A stretch of 64,000 bases of DNA from Mucilaginibacter sp. (GCA_030445275.1 JAUCSE010000021.1:140397-204396); one strand, 5' to 3'; shown: positions 1 through 10,909, numbered from the stretch's first letter. Notes: a model not told the origin generated them from the sequence alone. A program made the numbers and translations.

Positions 1-2
1 TA

Positions 3-3000
3 TTTACAGGTTCTTCGTATCTTATAAACGCACCAGCAATAGGAACTACAATTTATTATGCCGAAGCAACCCGCACAGGCACAGGTTGCGCTCAAAAAGT
101 ACGTACACCGGCAACAGTTACCATTTCTCCGGTTCCTGCCGCTCCGATTATAACTAGTGATCCCACTCCTACCGTATGTCCTGGAGGTAAAGCCACAATT
201 ACAGCGCAGGCTGCAAGTGGCGCTACCATTAACTGGTATGCAGCAGCAGCTGGTGGCCAACCGCTATTTACCGGTCCGGCATTTACCACACCGGCTTTAA
301 CCGCCGAAACCAGTTATTATGCCGAAGCGGTAGCAGGTGGTACTTGTATAAGCGCTGCACGTACACCAATAAAAGTAAGCATAAGCGCTTTGCCAGCTGT
401 ACCAACGCTTGTTGCAAACCCGCCCATTTGCGATGGCGATGTAGCCGTATTGGCAATAGCTAACCCGGTAACCGGACAAACCTATAACTGGTATACTGCC
501 GCGACAGGTGGGTCACCAATAGCTACCGGTATAAACTTTACCAGCCCAACTGCTTTACATACTACAACACCATTTTATGCCGAAGCAGTTAATGGAACCG
601 GTTGTGCAAGCAGCACCCGCTTTGAGGCGATTGTTACTGTAAACCCTAAGCCTGCCGATCCGATCCTGGCTACAAATAGTACAACCGTATCTGCCGGTCA
701 AACTGCTATCATTAATGTAACCAATGCTCAAACCGGCATTACTTATAACTGGTATACAACCGCTACAGGTCCTACACCAGTGGCTACAGGTCCATCATTT
801 ACCACTCCACCACTGTTAAGCACCACTACTTATTATGCCGAAGCCGTTAACAGCACAGGTTGTAAATCAGCCCGTACTCCTATAACAATAAATGTAACTA
901 TTGATAATAACTCGCCATGTACATTTGCTAATCAGCAAACTAAAACCGTAACCGGTATATGTGCGTTATGTGATGTAACTAATGGTGCACTTGCTGTTGA
1001 TGCCGACACAACCACTGCCTCAACCTTAGTTGTACCGGTAGCCCTTTTAAATGCAGGAGTTTCACAAACACTGCAATTCCAACAACCTGGTTTTGCTGGT
1101 GATATCATTAAACTGTCATTACAAACTCCTGTAAGCCTGGCTGATGTTAGCTTATTAGGCAGTATAACAGTAGGTGTTTATAACGGAACTACAGAGGTTG
1201 CTACCTATCCGCTTAGCAGCTCACTGCTTACTTTAAAATTATTGGGTGCAGGCAACCGTTACGCCGTATACGTACCTGCAACTGCTGCTTATGATCGTGT
1301 GGTGGTTACGCTTAAGTCGGGAGCTGCAACATTGCTTACATCATTGAATGTATTTTATGCGATACAACAATATCCAAGCCCTGTATTTGATCCTGTTGCC
1401 CCTGAGGTTTGTAAGGGTAGTACAGCAACAATTAATATTACCACGCCAAGTCCTGCTAACGGAACCTTTACCTGGTTTACAACACCAACAGGAGGATCAT
1501 CTGTAGGTACTGGTACACCATTCACCACACCGCCATTAACTGCTAATACTACTTATTATGTAGAATACAGCCGTGGTAGCTGTATAAGCCCGGTGCGTAA
1601 AGCAGTACAGGTTATTGTTGATGATGCTCCGGTTAAACCAGTGGTAACACCTCCAAGTGCAGCTATCACCGCCGGACAAACAGCAACTTTTACAGCTACT
1701 GTTCCTAATAATCCGAATGCCACTATAAACTGGTATACCTCACCAACAGGAGGTACACTAGTAGGTACCGGTTCGCCATTCACCACACCGGTTTTAACAA
1801 CCACTACAACTTATTATGCAGAATCTGCCTTAGGCAGCTGCGTATCGCCTGACAGAACTGCTGTTATTATAACGGTAACCCCGGTAGTAATACCTGACGT
1901 TGCTGTTAATCCGGCAACACAACCTATAAATGCAGGTACAACTGCTACTATGGTAGCATCGTCATCCACTACTGGTGCTGGTACCATCGTGTATGACTGG
2001 TTTACTACACCAACAGGTGGCACATCAATTTATACAGGTGCTACCTTTACAACTCCATCATTATTTGCTGGTACTACTTATTATGCCGAAGCTACCATAA
2101 CTGCTACCGGTGTAAAATCAACTACCAGGGCACCTGGAGCAGTTACTATAAATGCTATTGGTACCGGTCCTGTACCATGCGACGCTGCAATTGCTCAAAC
2201 AAGTGCAGTTAATGGCATATGCTTAGTTTGCGGTACTAATAATGATGCAGATGCAGTTGACAATAACAGTGAGTCTTTCTCGCAACTACACATACCGGTA
2301 GGTTTAGTGGGTGCCTCGGTACAACAAACCTTACGCTTCGCCAATACAGGTATTGCAGGTGACAGCGTAATTATTGATTTAGGTATCCCGGGCTCATTGC
2401 TTGATTTAAGCATACTGTCACAAATTCAAATAACCACTTATAACGGCACCGTTAGTAACGGCGATCAATTTACTGTAAATGGTTCGTTGTTAACACTTAC
2501 TGTGCTAAACGGAACCTCCCGTTTCAAGGTGGCGTTTAAAGCAGCCCATACCTTCGACCGGGTTCAGATCGTACTTGGCGGAGGTTTGGCCTCGGCATTA
2601 ACCGCGTTAAATATTTATGATGCCTACCAAACGGTAACAACACCTACTGTTAATGCAGCCGGTACAACCGTATGCCAGGGATCACCAGCTACTTTAACAA
2701 TAACCGGAACTCCTCCGGCTAACGTAACCATCAAATGGTACGATGCCGCAACAGGTGGTAACCTTGTAGGTACCGGTCCAAGCGTGGTAGTTAATGCAGT
2801 AACCGCAACCAAGACTTATTATGCCGAAGCCAGCCGTACCGCGAGTGGTTGTGCGCAAGCAACACGTGCACCGTTTAAGGTTAATGTTACGTCAGCTCCT
2901 GCAGCGCCAGTTGCAGCAGACAAACCCGTATGTTCAGGTCAATCTGTTGTATTAACAGCAGTGCCTGTTGCAGGCATTACCTATAACTGGTATGATGCCG

Positions 3001-6000
3001 CAACAGGCGGCACACTATTGCTTGCAAATAATGCCTCATATCCTACTCCTGCATTAACAGCTACTACCACTTATTATGTAGAGGCGGTAGCAGGCACATG
3101 CGCTAGCGCAACCCGTACACCAGTAAAAGCTATTGTAACTGCAGCGCCATCGGTTCCGGTGGTAATACCACCGGCAGCAATCTGTTCAGGTTCACCGGCT
3201 ACATTGTCGGTAACACCAGTTGCAGGCGTAACCTATAACTGGTATACTGCTGCAACAGGCGGCACACTGGCATTTACTGGTAATCCAGTTTCTACTCCGG
3301 CATTAACTGCCAATACAACATATTATGTTGAAGCTGTGTTAACAGGGGGCTGTACCAGTTCAACAAGGGCTCCTGCGGCAGTGTCGGTTAATCCGACACC
3401 CGCGGCCCCTACTATTACCATTGTTCCGGCTAACGGACAGGTTACTTCTGGCCAAACAGCAACTTTAACAGCTACATCTACTGGCGCTACCATTAACTGG
3501 TACGCGTCTGCAACTGGTGGTACACCAGTTGGTAGCGGTTCACCATTTACTACACCGCCTTTAACATCAACCACAACTTATTATGCTGAGGCTGTTTCAA
3601 GCACAGGCGGTTGTATCAACGCTACACGTACTCCGATACAAATCACTGTAAACCCGGTATTCTCTACCTCGTGCGATTTTGCATCATCACAAACATTCGA
3701 CAAAAATAATGGTCTGCTTTGTGTTGGTTGTGCCGTGAATAACCCGGATAATGCAGTTGATCAGGATACCACCAACTTTAGCCAGTTGAACCTACCAATT
3801 GGTTTGGTAGGCTCATACCTATCACAACAATTAATATTCAGCGATGCTGGTGCTATTGGTGATACGGTAACCGTAAAATTAAGAATCCCCGGAACTCTTA
3901 TTTCTGTTGGTTTGCTAAATCAATTACAAATAGCTTCATATAACGGGGCTACCTTTAACAATGACCGTATTAATCTAAGCAGCAGCTTGCTGAAACTTAC
4001 CATACTGGCAGGCGGTGAAACTGCTTTGGTGAAATTTGCACCTCAAACAGCATTTGACCGGGTTGAAATCAAGTTAAATGGTGCATTAGCAGCAGTATTT
4101 AGCACGGTAAACATTTATTATGCAAGTAAACAGGTTGAGAAACCAACATTTGCACCAAATGCCAATGCCGTAAGTATTTGCGCAGGCAACAAAGCAAGTT
4201 TTGCCATTAACAATGCCCGTGCAGGTGTAACTTACAAATGGTACACTTCATCAACTGGTGGAGCTTCTATATTTACCGGGCCGAACTTTACTTCACCTAC
4301 TGTATTAACTGCTACCACTGTTTTTTATGTTGAAAGCAGCCGTGCATCAAGTGGTTGTCCTAATCCTAACAGGGTACCTGCAACAGCCAATGTAACACCG
4401 GGTCCTGGTAATCCAACTCTGGTTAATCCATTATTGCCGGTATGTTCTGGTTTAACCGCGACATTTAATGTATCGCCGGTACAGCCAGGTGTTGTATATA
4501 ATTGGTTTGCCACTGCAACCGGTGGTACGTCGATAGCAACAGGACCAGACTTTACCACACCGCCGCTTACAGTAGATGCTACTTATTATGTAGAAGCATC
4601 ATCTACCGGCTGTACCAGTCCTGCCCGTACCCTGGCTAGAGCGACAGTTACTCCTACGCCTGCTGCTCCAACCGTTACGGTAAGTCCAGTCGGTGGTATC
4701 ATCACAGCTGGCGGAACAGCTACGTTAACAGTTAATCCAACTACTGCAGGTGTTACCTATAACTGGTATACCCAGCCTACAGGTGGTACTGCTATACAAG
4801 CCGGACCTTCTATTACCGTTCAGCCTAATGTAACTACCACTTATTATGCCGAAGCATCTGTGGCTTCAGGTTGCGTGAGCCCTCAGCGTACCTCAGTACT
4901 TATTACGGTTAATCAACCGGTAGTAGTACCTGATGTAATAGTTAATCCGGCAACACAACCTATAAATGCAGGTACAACTGCTACTATGGTAGCATCGTCA
5001 TCCACTACTGGTGTTGGTACCATCGTATATGACTGGTTTACTACACCAACAGGTGGCACATCAATTTATACAGGTGCAACCTTTACAACTCCATCATTAT
5101 TTGCTGGTACTACTTATTATGCCGAAGCTACCATAACTGCTACCGGTGTAAAATCAACTACCAGGGCACCTGGTGCAGTTACTATAAATGCTATTGGTAC
5201 TGGCCCTGTACCTTGCGATGCCGCAATAGATCAAACACACTCATCTAATGGTTTATGCGTATTATGCGGTACCACTAATGATGTTGCGGCAGTTGACAAT
5301 AACAGTGAATCTTTCTCGCAAATACACATACCGGTAGGTTTACTGAATGGTACATCACAGCAAACATTACGTTTTGCCAATGCGGGTATTGCAGGCGATA
5401 GCATTGTTGTTGACTTAGGTGTTCCGGGCTCATTGCTTGATTTAAGTGTATTGTCACAAATTCAATTAGCTACCTATAACGGCACAACTTATAACGGCGA
5501 TCGTTTCACCGTAAGTAGCTCACTGTTACATCTTACCGTACTAAACGGAACCACCCGTTTCAGGGTGCCGTTTAAAGCAGGCAGTGCATTTGATAGGGTC
5601 GAGATCACCTTTAATGGAGGTTTGGCCACTGCGCTAAGCGCATTAAATGTTTATGATGCCTACCAATCTGTAGCATCACCTACTGTAAGTGCGACTGGCC
5701 CAATTGTATGCCAGGGAGCAGCGACTACTTTATCAATAAGCGGAACTCCTATTTCTAATGTAACTTACAAATGGTATGCTGCTGCAACAGGTGGTAGCGC
5801 CTTAGCTACCGGACCAACATACCCTATAGGGGCAGTAAACGCGACTACAACTTATTATGTAGAAGCCAGCCGCAGCTCGAGTGGTTGTCCGCAAGCAGTA
5901 CGTACACCTGTTACGGTTACTGTTACTCCAGCTCCTGTAGCCCCAGTTGTAGCGGTACCAAACCCGTCTGTATGTTCAGGTCAGCCAGCTACATTTACAG

Positions 6001-9000
6001 CAACGGCAGTAGCAGGGGTTACCTTTAACTGGTACACTACGCCAACAGGCGGCACACCAGTATTTACTGGTAATCCATTTACCACAACTGCATTAACACC
6101 AACATATTACGTTGAGGCAACAGCTGGCGCATGCGGTAGTTCAACACGTACACCAGTAAAAGCTACTGTAACTACAACACCTGTTGTACCTGTAACAGCA
6201 ACGGCAGCGCCAATCTGTTCTGGTACGTCAACTACGGTATCGGTAGCATCACCAGTTACTGGTGTAACCTATAACTGGTATGACGCTGCAACAGGCGGCA
6301 CACTATTGCTTGCAAATAGCGCCTCATATCCTACTCCGGTATTAACTGCTACTACAACTTATTATGTTGAAGCAGTAGCGGGTTCTTGTACCAGCCCAAC
6401 AAGAGGTACAGCAACAGTTACGGTTAATCCAACACCTGTAGCGCCTACAGTTACTACTAACCCTGCTAACGGACAGGTCACTTCTGGCCAAACAGCAACC
6501 TTAACGGTTTCACCAACCACCCCAGGTATTACCTATAACTGGTACAATCTGCCAACCGGTGGTACAATACTAAAAACCGATCCATCGTTTACTACGCCAG
6601 TTTTAACATCAACAACAACCTTTTATGTTGAAGCTGTTTCAGCCTCAGGATGTTCTAGCACAGCCCGTACGGCCGTAAAAATAACGGTGAACCCAATATT
6701 CTCAACAAATTGCGATTTTGCATCATCACAAACATTTGATGTGAGCGGTGTTTGCCTTCTTTGCGACGTAACTAGTCCTAATAATTCAGTTGATCAGGAT
6801 ACCACCAACTTTAGCGAGTTGCATATGCCTGTGAGTGCATTGGGATCATACGTAAATCAAAAATTAATATTCAGCGATCCTGGTGTTGTGGGCGATACGG
6901 TAACCATAAAATTAAGCATCCCAGCAAGTTTAACTGATATCAGTATCCTTAACTCTATACAGTTAGCTTCGTACAATGGCACTACTTATAATGGTGACCG
7001 CGTTACTTTAAGCAGCAGCTTACTGAAGATCACCCTGCTTTCGGGGGGACAAACGGCTATCGTTAAATTTGCACCACAAGCCGGCTTTGACAGAGTTGAG
7101 GTACGCCTGAACTCTGGTGTAGCAACATTGTTTACTGATCTTAACCTTTACTATGCCAGCAAACAGGTTGAGGCACCAATATTGCTTACCAAAAACCCAG
7201 CGCCTATCTGCGTTGGAGGTACAACTACACTCGCTGTAGCTAATGGACGTGCTGGTATAACTTACAAATGGTATACCGTAGCGGTAGGCGGAACACCTGT
7301 TTTCACAGGCACAAGCTTCCCTGTTACAGGCTTAACAACAACTACTACTTTCTATGTGGAAAGCAGCCGTACCTCAACTGGTTGTGCTAATCCAAATAGG
7401 GTAAGCGTACCAGTTAACGTTATACCTACACCAGCAACTCCAACACTTGATAAGTTAACAGCAACAATATGTGCTGGTGATCCACCTGTTGTATTCATAG
7501 TAACTAATGCCCAGACTGGTGTTACCTATAACTGGTATGATGCAGGTGGCATACTTGTACATACCGGAACAAGCTTCTCGTCATCGCCGATATCTACTAT
7601 TACCTATAGTATAGAGGCTGTTAACGGAACCTCTTGTACCAGCACAGCAAGAGCCACAGCTACTATAACCGTTAACCCGGTACCTTCAAATCCAGGGGTA
7701 GCCTCTCCTAATGCAACGGCTTGCGCAGGCAGCTCGGCTCCATTGGCTGTACTTAACCCGGAAGCAGGAGTTACCTATAACTGGTACACCCAGGCTACAG
7801 GTGGCACATCTGTACATACAGGAACAACTTTCCAAACTCCGGCCATTACACAAATTGTAACCTACTACATTGAGGCTACAAATGCTTCAGGTTGTACCAA
7901 TACCGGTGGCCGTACTTCTATTACCGTAACACCTACTACATTGCCAATAGCGCCAACGTTAAGCGCTTCGCAAAACCAGGTGTGTAACGGTGGTAGTGTT
8001 ACTATAACCATTACCAATCCGGTAGCCGGCGTTACCTATAATTGGTATACTGTTGCTACAGGTGGTACTGCGGTATTTACGAATACAAGTACGAACCCAG
8101 CATATACAACACCGGCATTAACTGCTGATGTATCTTACTATGTTGAGGCTGTAGTTTCTGGTTGTAGCAGTGCAACCCGTACACAAATTGATATTAAAGT
8201 ATTGGCAGTACCAACACCTCCGATAGTACAAACTCCGGCAGGTGGTAATAGTGTTTGTTTTGGATTCCCAGCTACATTAACCATAACTAACCCACAATCT
8301 GGGGTAATTTACAACTGGTATGATGTAGCCACTGGCGGTACTCCGGTATTTACAAGTACAAGTCCAATATATCAAACACCTGCTTTAACAGTAAGCACTA
8401 CTTATTATGTTGAGGCAACAATGGCAGGTAACTGTAATGCATCAGCACGTACAGCTGTACCGGTAACTGTTAATCCGCTTCCAATTGATCCGGTATTGAC
8501 TGATGCTGCTCCATCAGCATGTTTAGGCAGCCCTGCTGTATTAGCCATAAAAACACCGCAAACAGGGGTAGTTTATAACTGGTACACTACAGCAAACGGT
8601 ACTACACCTGCACAGGCAAACAGTATTACTTATACAACCCCACCAATTACTGCAGCAACTGAGTTTTATGTGGAAGCTATAAGTGGTAATGGTTGTGGTA
8701 ATGCCAGTGGCAGGATCAAGATAGTGGTAAATGTTACCACACCGCCAGCAGCGCCGGTGATTGCCAACGGAGCCACTACACCAACATGTACTGGATCTGA
8801 AGCCACTTTAACAATACAAAATCCACAGGTAATATTGACCTACAGGTGGTACGATGCAGCTACCGGCGGAACACTTTTAGCCAGTGGTATAGAGTACAAA
8901 ACGCCTGTGTTAACTGCTGATGCTAGTTATTATGCCGAAGCGGTAAACGGTGCGGGTTGTACATCATCAAGCCGTACAAGGGTTGATGTTAAAGTTAACC

Positions 9001-10862
9001 AACTGCCTAACGGTCCAACTGTAACAGCTCAGGGTGGCAGTTTAGCCATATGCGCTGGTAGCCCGGCAGTATTAACAGCATCAAGCTCAACGCCTGGTGT
9101 AACTATAAGTACCTACAATTGGTATACTACAGCAACAGGCGGAACACCAGTATTTTCAGGTGCAACGTTCAATACGCCGCCAGTTACGGCTGCTATAACT
9201 TATTATGTTGAAGCAGTAAGCGACGCGGGTTGTGCATCAAGCGTACGTACTCCGGTGCCACTTACTATTGACAATACCAAAGCGCCAGATCCTACTGTTG
9301 ATGCTGCAGGTTTAACTACCTGTCAAAATAGTGCGACAACCATCAACATACAGAATCCAGTTGCCGGTACAACTTATAACTGGTATGCGGATGCAACTGG
9401 TGGAACTGCTATATTTACTGGCTCATCATTCCATACGCCAGTATTAACAGCTAATACCACCTATTATGTTGAGGCTGTAAATGCTCAAAACTGTAGCGCG
9501 TCAACAAGAGTAGCTGCACCAGTGGTGATAACATCGCCACCAACAACTCCAACGCTTACGTTAACAGCTGCACCGGTATGTCGTGGTAGTTCAACTACAC
9601 TTCATGTATCATCGCCACAGTCAGGTATTACCTATAACTGGTATGCTGACGCTGGAAGAACTAACCTGGTGTATACAGGAACAGACTTCCCAACAGGGCC
9701 GGTTAATGCCGATATTACTTATTATGTTGAGGCAGCAAGCGGTTCATGTACAAGCGCGTCATTAGCCAGTGTGAAAGTAACCGCAATTGATGCACCAGCA
9801 GTACCGGTAGTAGCTAACAGCGGCGGCATCAATAGCTGCCAGGGCGGAACTGCTACGTTAAACGTATCAAATCCACAAAGCAATCTGATCTATAAATGGT
9901 ATAGCACAGCAAGCGGCGGTACAGCGGTATTTACCGGACCAAGCTTTATAACGCCTGTGCTTACTACCAACACCATTTATTATGTTGAGGCGATCAATGC
10001 AACCGGATGCCCTTCTGCTTCACGTGCAAATGCTACGGTTACTGTAACAGGTGCGCCGGTAGCGCCACAAGCAAGTACAGATGGTACATCAATATGCCCA
10101 GGAGTAAGTACTACGGTATCGGCTACAAGCGCTACCCCGGGTGCTATTATAAACTGGTATGCTGATGCTGCTGGCGGTGCCATATTAGCTACAGGCACCA
10201 GCTTTACTACACCTGTGCTAACGGCCAATACTACTTATTATGCCGAAGCTACAACAGCAGGTGGTTGCGTATCAACAGTAAGAACACCGGTATTGGTTAC
10301 CATACTTGGTCCGCTGCCAGCGCCGGTAGTTACAGTTAGTGCAACTACTATATCAAGTGTAACCTTTATCTGGGCTCCGGTAACAGGTGCTACAGGTTAC
10401 CAGATAAGCATTGATAACGGACAGCACTTTATTACACCAAGTTCAGGAGCTGATGGTTTAACGCATATTGTGAATAATCTGCAGCCTAATCAAAGTGTAA
10501 CTATCATAGTACGTGCAAGCGGAAGTTCTGATTGCCAGCTGAGCGCTAACTCAGCTGCGGTTACCGGAACGGCAACTAATCCATTTGGTAACGGAATATT
10601 TGTACCGAATGTGTTTACGCCAAATGGTGATGGAAATAACGATATACTGCTTGTTTATGGTACTACGATCAAGAGCCTAAAACTTTCAATATATGACCAA
10701 TGGGGCGAGTTACAATTCCAGACAACTAATAAAGCCACCGGATGGGATGGTACTTATAAAGGTACCAAGCAGCCGGTAGGGGTATACGTTTATTACGTTG
10801 AAGTAACCACGAATGATGGTCAGTTAATTAAAAAGAAAGGTACAGTTACGCTATTACGATAA
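3..10862 (+). CDS. Giant Ig-repeat surface adhesin with type IX (CHU_C/type B) C-terminal sorting domain, 5' end outside window
   Basis: The frame is open from the first bases, so the true start and signal peptide lie upstream; about 3,619 residues are visible. I count about 30 Ig-like repeats of roughly 80 aa, each with a (Y/I)(N/K)W(Y/F)xxATGG core, a TTYYxEA strand and a GC-x-AxR end (Ig_7/CHU_C-associated type). Five copies of a different module of about 155 aa (Cys, then CxxC) interrupt them, starting near 918, 2178, 3672, 5214 and 6711. A fibronectin-III-like domain follows at about 10315-10580. The last 90 residues (FVPNVFTPNGDGNND, then a GWDG strand and a Lys-rich end) form the gliding-motility-associated C-terminal domain (TIGR04131/PF13585) that sends proteins through the type IX system. 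The PorP/SprF gene next door fits that route, as in sprB-sprF. Likely role, by inference: surface adhesion or gliding. Ligand unknown. Confidence 0.93.
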   Translation, partial: FTGSSYLINAPAIGTTIYYAEATRTGTGCAQKVRTPATVTISPVPAAPIITSDPTPTVCPGGKATITAQAASGATINWYAAAAGGQPLFTGPAFTTPALTAETSYYAEAVAGGTCISAARTPIKVSISALPAVPTLVANPPICDGDVAVLAIANPVTGQTYNWYTAATGGSPIATGINFTSPTALHTTTPFYAEAVNGTGCASSTRFEAIVTVNPKPADPILATNSTTVSAGQTAIINVTNAQTGITYNWYTTATGPTPVATGPSFTTPPLLSTTTYYAEAVNSTGCKSARTPITINVTIDNNSPCTFANQQTKTVTGICALCDVTNGALAVDADTTTASTLVVPVALLNAGVSQTLQFQQPGFAGDIIKLSLQTPVSLADVSLLGSITVGVYNGTTEVATYPLSSSLLTLKLLGAGNRYAVYVPATAAYDRVVVTLKSGAATLLTSLNVFYAIQQYPSPVFDPVAPEVCKGSTATINITTPSPANGTFTWFTTPTGGSSVGTGTPFTTPPLTANTTYYVEYSRGSCISPVRKAVQVIVDDAPVKPVVTPPSAAITAGQTATFTATVPNNPNATINWYTSPTGGTLVGTGSPFTTPVLTTTTTYYAESALGSCVSPDRTAVIITVTPVVIPDVAVNPATQPINAGTTATMVASSSTTGAGTIVYDWFTTPTGGTSIYTGATFTTPSLFAGTTYYAEATITATGVKSTTRAPGAVTINAIGTGPVPCDAAIAQTSAVNGICLVCGTNNDADAVDNNSESFSQLHIPVGLVGASVQQTLRFANTGIAGDSVIIDLGIPGSLLDLSILSQIQITTYNGTVSNGDQFTVNGSLLTLTVLNGTSRFKVAFKAAHTFDRVQIVLGGGLASALTALNIYDAYQTVTTPTVNAAGTTVCQGSPATLTITGTPPANVTIKWYDAATGGNLVGTGPSVVVNAVTATKTYYAEASRTASGCAQATRAPFKVNVTSAPAAPVAADKPVCSGQSVVLTAVPVAGITYNWYDAATGGTLLLANNASYPTPALTATTTYYVEAVAGTCASATRTPVKAIVTAAPSVPVVIPPAAICSGSPATLSVTPVAGVTYNWYTAATGGTLAFTGNPVSTPALTANTTYYVEAVLTGGCTSSTRAPAAVSVNPTPAAPTITIVPANGQVTSGQTATLTATSTGATINWYASATGGTPVGSGSPFTTPPLTSTTTYYAEAVSSTGGCINATRTPIQITVNPVFSTSCDFASSQTFDKNNGLLCVGCAVNNPDNAVDQDTTNFSQLNLPIGLVGSYLSQQLIFSDAGAIGDTVTVKLRIPGTLISVGLLNQLQIASYNGATFNNDRINLSSSLLKLTILAGGETALVKFAPQTAFDRVEIKLNGALAAVFSTVNIYYASKQVEKPTFAPNANAVSICAGNKASFAINNARAGVTYKWYTSSTGGASIFTGPNFTSPTVLTATTVFYVESSRASSGCPNPNRVPATANVTPGPGNPTLVNPLLPVCSGLTATFNVSPVQPGVVYNWFATATGGTSIATGPDFTTPPLTVDATYYVEASSTGCTSPARTLARATVTPTPAAPTVTVSPVGGIITAGGTATLTVNPTTAGVTYNWYTQPTGGTAIQAGPSITVQPNVTTTYYAEASVASGCVSPQRTSVLITVNQPVVVPDVIVNPATQPINAGTTATMVASSSTTGVGTIVYDWFTTPTGGTSIYTGATFTTPSLFAGTTYYAEATITATGVKSTTRAPGAVTINAIGTGPVPCDAAIDQTHSSNGLCVLCGTTNDVAAVDNNSESFSQIHIPVGLLNGTSQQTLRFANAGIAGDSIVVDLGVPGSLLDLSVLSQIQLATYNGTTYNGDRFTVSSSLLHLTVLNGTTRFRVPFKAGSAFDRVEITFNGGLATALSALNVYDAYQSVASPTVSATGPIVCQGAATTLSISGTPISNVTYKWYAAATGGSALATGPTYPIGAVNATTTYYVEASRSSSGCPQAVRTPVTVTVTPAPVAPVVAVPNPSVCSGQPATFTATAVAGVTFNWYTTPTGGTPVFTGNPFTTTALTPTYYVEATAGACGSSTRTPVKATVTTTPVVPVTATAAPICSGTSTTVSVASPVTGVTYNWYDAATGGTLLLANSASYPTPVLTATTTYYVEAVAGSCTSPTRGTATVTVNPTPVAPTVTTNPANGQVTSGQTATLTVSPTTPGITYNWYNLPTGGTILKTDPSFTTPVLTSTTTFYVEAVSASGCSSTARTAVKITVNPIFSTNCDFASSQTFDVSGVCLLCDVTSPNNSVDQDTTNFSELHMPVSALGSYVNQKLIFSDPGVVGDTVTIKLSIPASLTDISILNSIQLASYNGTTYNGDRVTLSSSLLKITLLSGGQTAIVKFAPQAGFDRVEVRLNSGVATLFTDLNLYYASKQVEAPILLTKNPAPICVGGTTTLAVANGRAGITYKWYTVAVGGTPVFTGTSFPVTGLTTTTTFYVESSRTSTGCANPNRVSVPVNVIPTPATPTLDKLTATICAGDPPVVFIVTNAQTGVTYNWYDAGGILVHTGTSFSSSPISTITYSIEAVNGTSCTSTARATATITVNPVPSNPGVASPNATACAGSSAPLAVLNPEAGVTYNWYTQATGGTSVHTGTTFQTPAITQIVTYYIEATNASGCTNTGGRTSITVTPTTLPIAPTLSASQNQVCNGGSVTITITNPVAGVTYNWYTVATGGTAVFTNTSTNPAYTTPALTADVSYYVEAVVSGCSSATRTQIDIKVLAVPTPPIVQTPAGGNSVCFGFPATLTITNPQSGVIYNWYDVATGGTPVFTSTSPIYQTPALTVSTTYYVEATMAGNCNASARTAVPVTVNPLPIDPVLTDAAPSACLGSPAVLAIKTPQTGVVYNWYTTANGTTPAQANSITYTTPPITAATEFYVEAISGNGCGNASGRIKIVVNVTTPPAAPVIANGATTPTCTGSEATLTIQNPQVILTYRWYDAATGGTLLASGIEYKTPVLTADASYYAEAVNGAGCTSSSRTRVDVKVNQLPNGPTVTAQGGSLAICAGSPAVLTASSSTPGVTISTYNWYTTATGGTPVFSGATFNTPPVTAAITYYVEAVSDAGCASSVRTPVPLTIDNTKAPDPTVDAAGLTTCQNSATTINIQNPVAGTTYNWYADATGGTAIFTGSSFHTPVLTANTTYYVEAVNAQNCSASTRVAAPVVITSPPTTPTLTLTAAPVCRGSSTTLHVSSPQSGITYNWYADAGRTNLVYTGTDFPTGPVNADITYYVEAASGSCTSASLASVKVTAIDAPAVPVVANSGGINSCQGGTATLNVSNPQSNLIYKWYSTASGGTAVFTGPSFITPVLTTNTIYYVEAINATGCPSASRANATVTVTGAPVAPQASTDGTSICPGVSTTVSATSATPGAIINWYADAAGGAILATGTSFTTPVLTANTTYYAEATTAGGCVSTVRTPVLVTILGPLPAPVVTVSATTISSVTFIWAPVTGATGYQISIDNGQHFITPSSGADGLTHIVNNLQPNQSVTIIVRASGSSDCQLSANSAAVTGTATNPFGNGIFVPNVFTPNGDGNNDILLVYGTTIKSLKLSIYDQWGELQFQTTNKATGWDGTYKGTKQPVGVYVYYVEVTTNDGQLIKKKGTVTLLR
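1905..7976 (+). repeat. Tandem duplication of about 3.04 kb inside the adhesin gene
   Basis: The segment 1905-4940 is repeated in frame as 4941-7976. Landmarks keep a constant offset: the first Cys codon of one module type is at 2178 and 5214 (3036 bp apart) and of the other at 3672 and 6711 (3039 bp apart). Most of the duplication has diverged at the DNA level, but 1905-2164 and 4941-5200 differ at only about four positions by my alignment. The order of modules (Ig, C-CxxC module, four Igs, C-CxxC module, Igs) is the same in both units. Similarity fades towards the outer end of the second unit, so the exact right boundary is uncertain. Confidence 0.85.
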
Positions 10863-10871
10863 GGCCTCCAT

Positions 10872-10909
10872 ATGTGCTGTATCATGCTGCAAAGTATGGT
10901 ACAGCACAT
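10872..10909 (+). other. Intercistronic hairpin between adhesin and porP-like gene
   Basis: ATGTGCTGTATCAT at 10872-10885 pairs with ATGGTACAGCACAT at 10896-10909, giving a 14-bp helix with one G-U pair and a 10-nt loop. No U-tract follows, so it is not a classic intrinsic terminator. It lies 10 bp after the adhesin stop codon and 33 bp before the next start. It could stabilise the upstream mRNA or lower expression of the downstream genes (inference). Confidence 0.6.

Noticed and set aside
3..10300. Regular repeats that might look like a CRISPR or satellite array
   Set aside because: The period of about 240 bp is in frame and encodes Ig-like domains; there are no short identical repeats with unique spacers.
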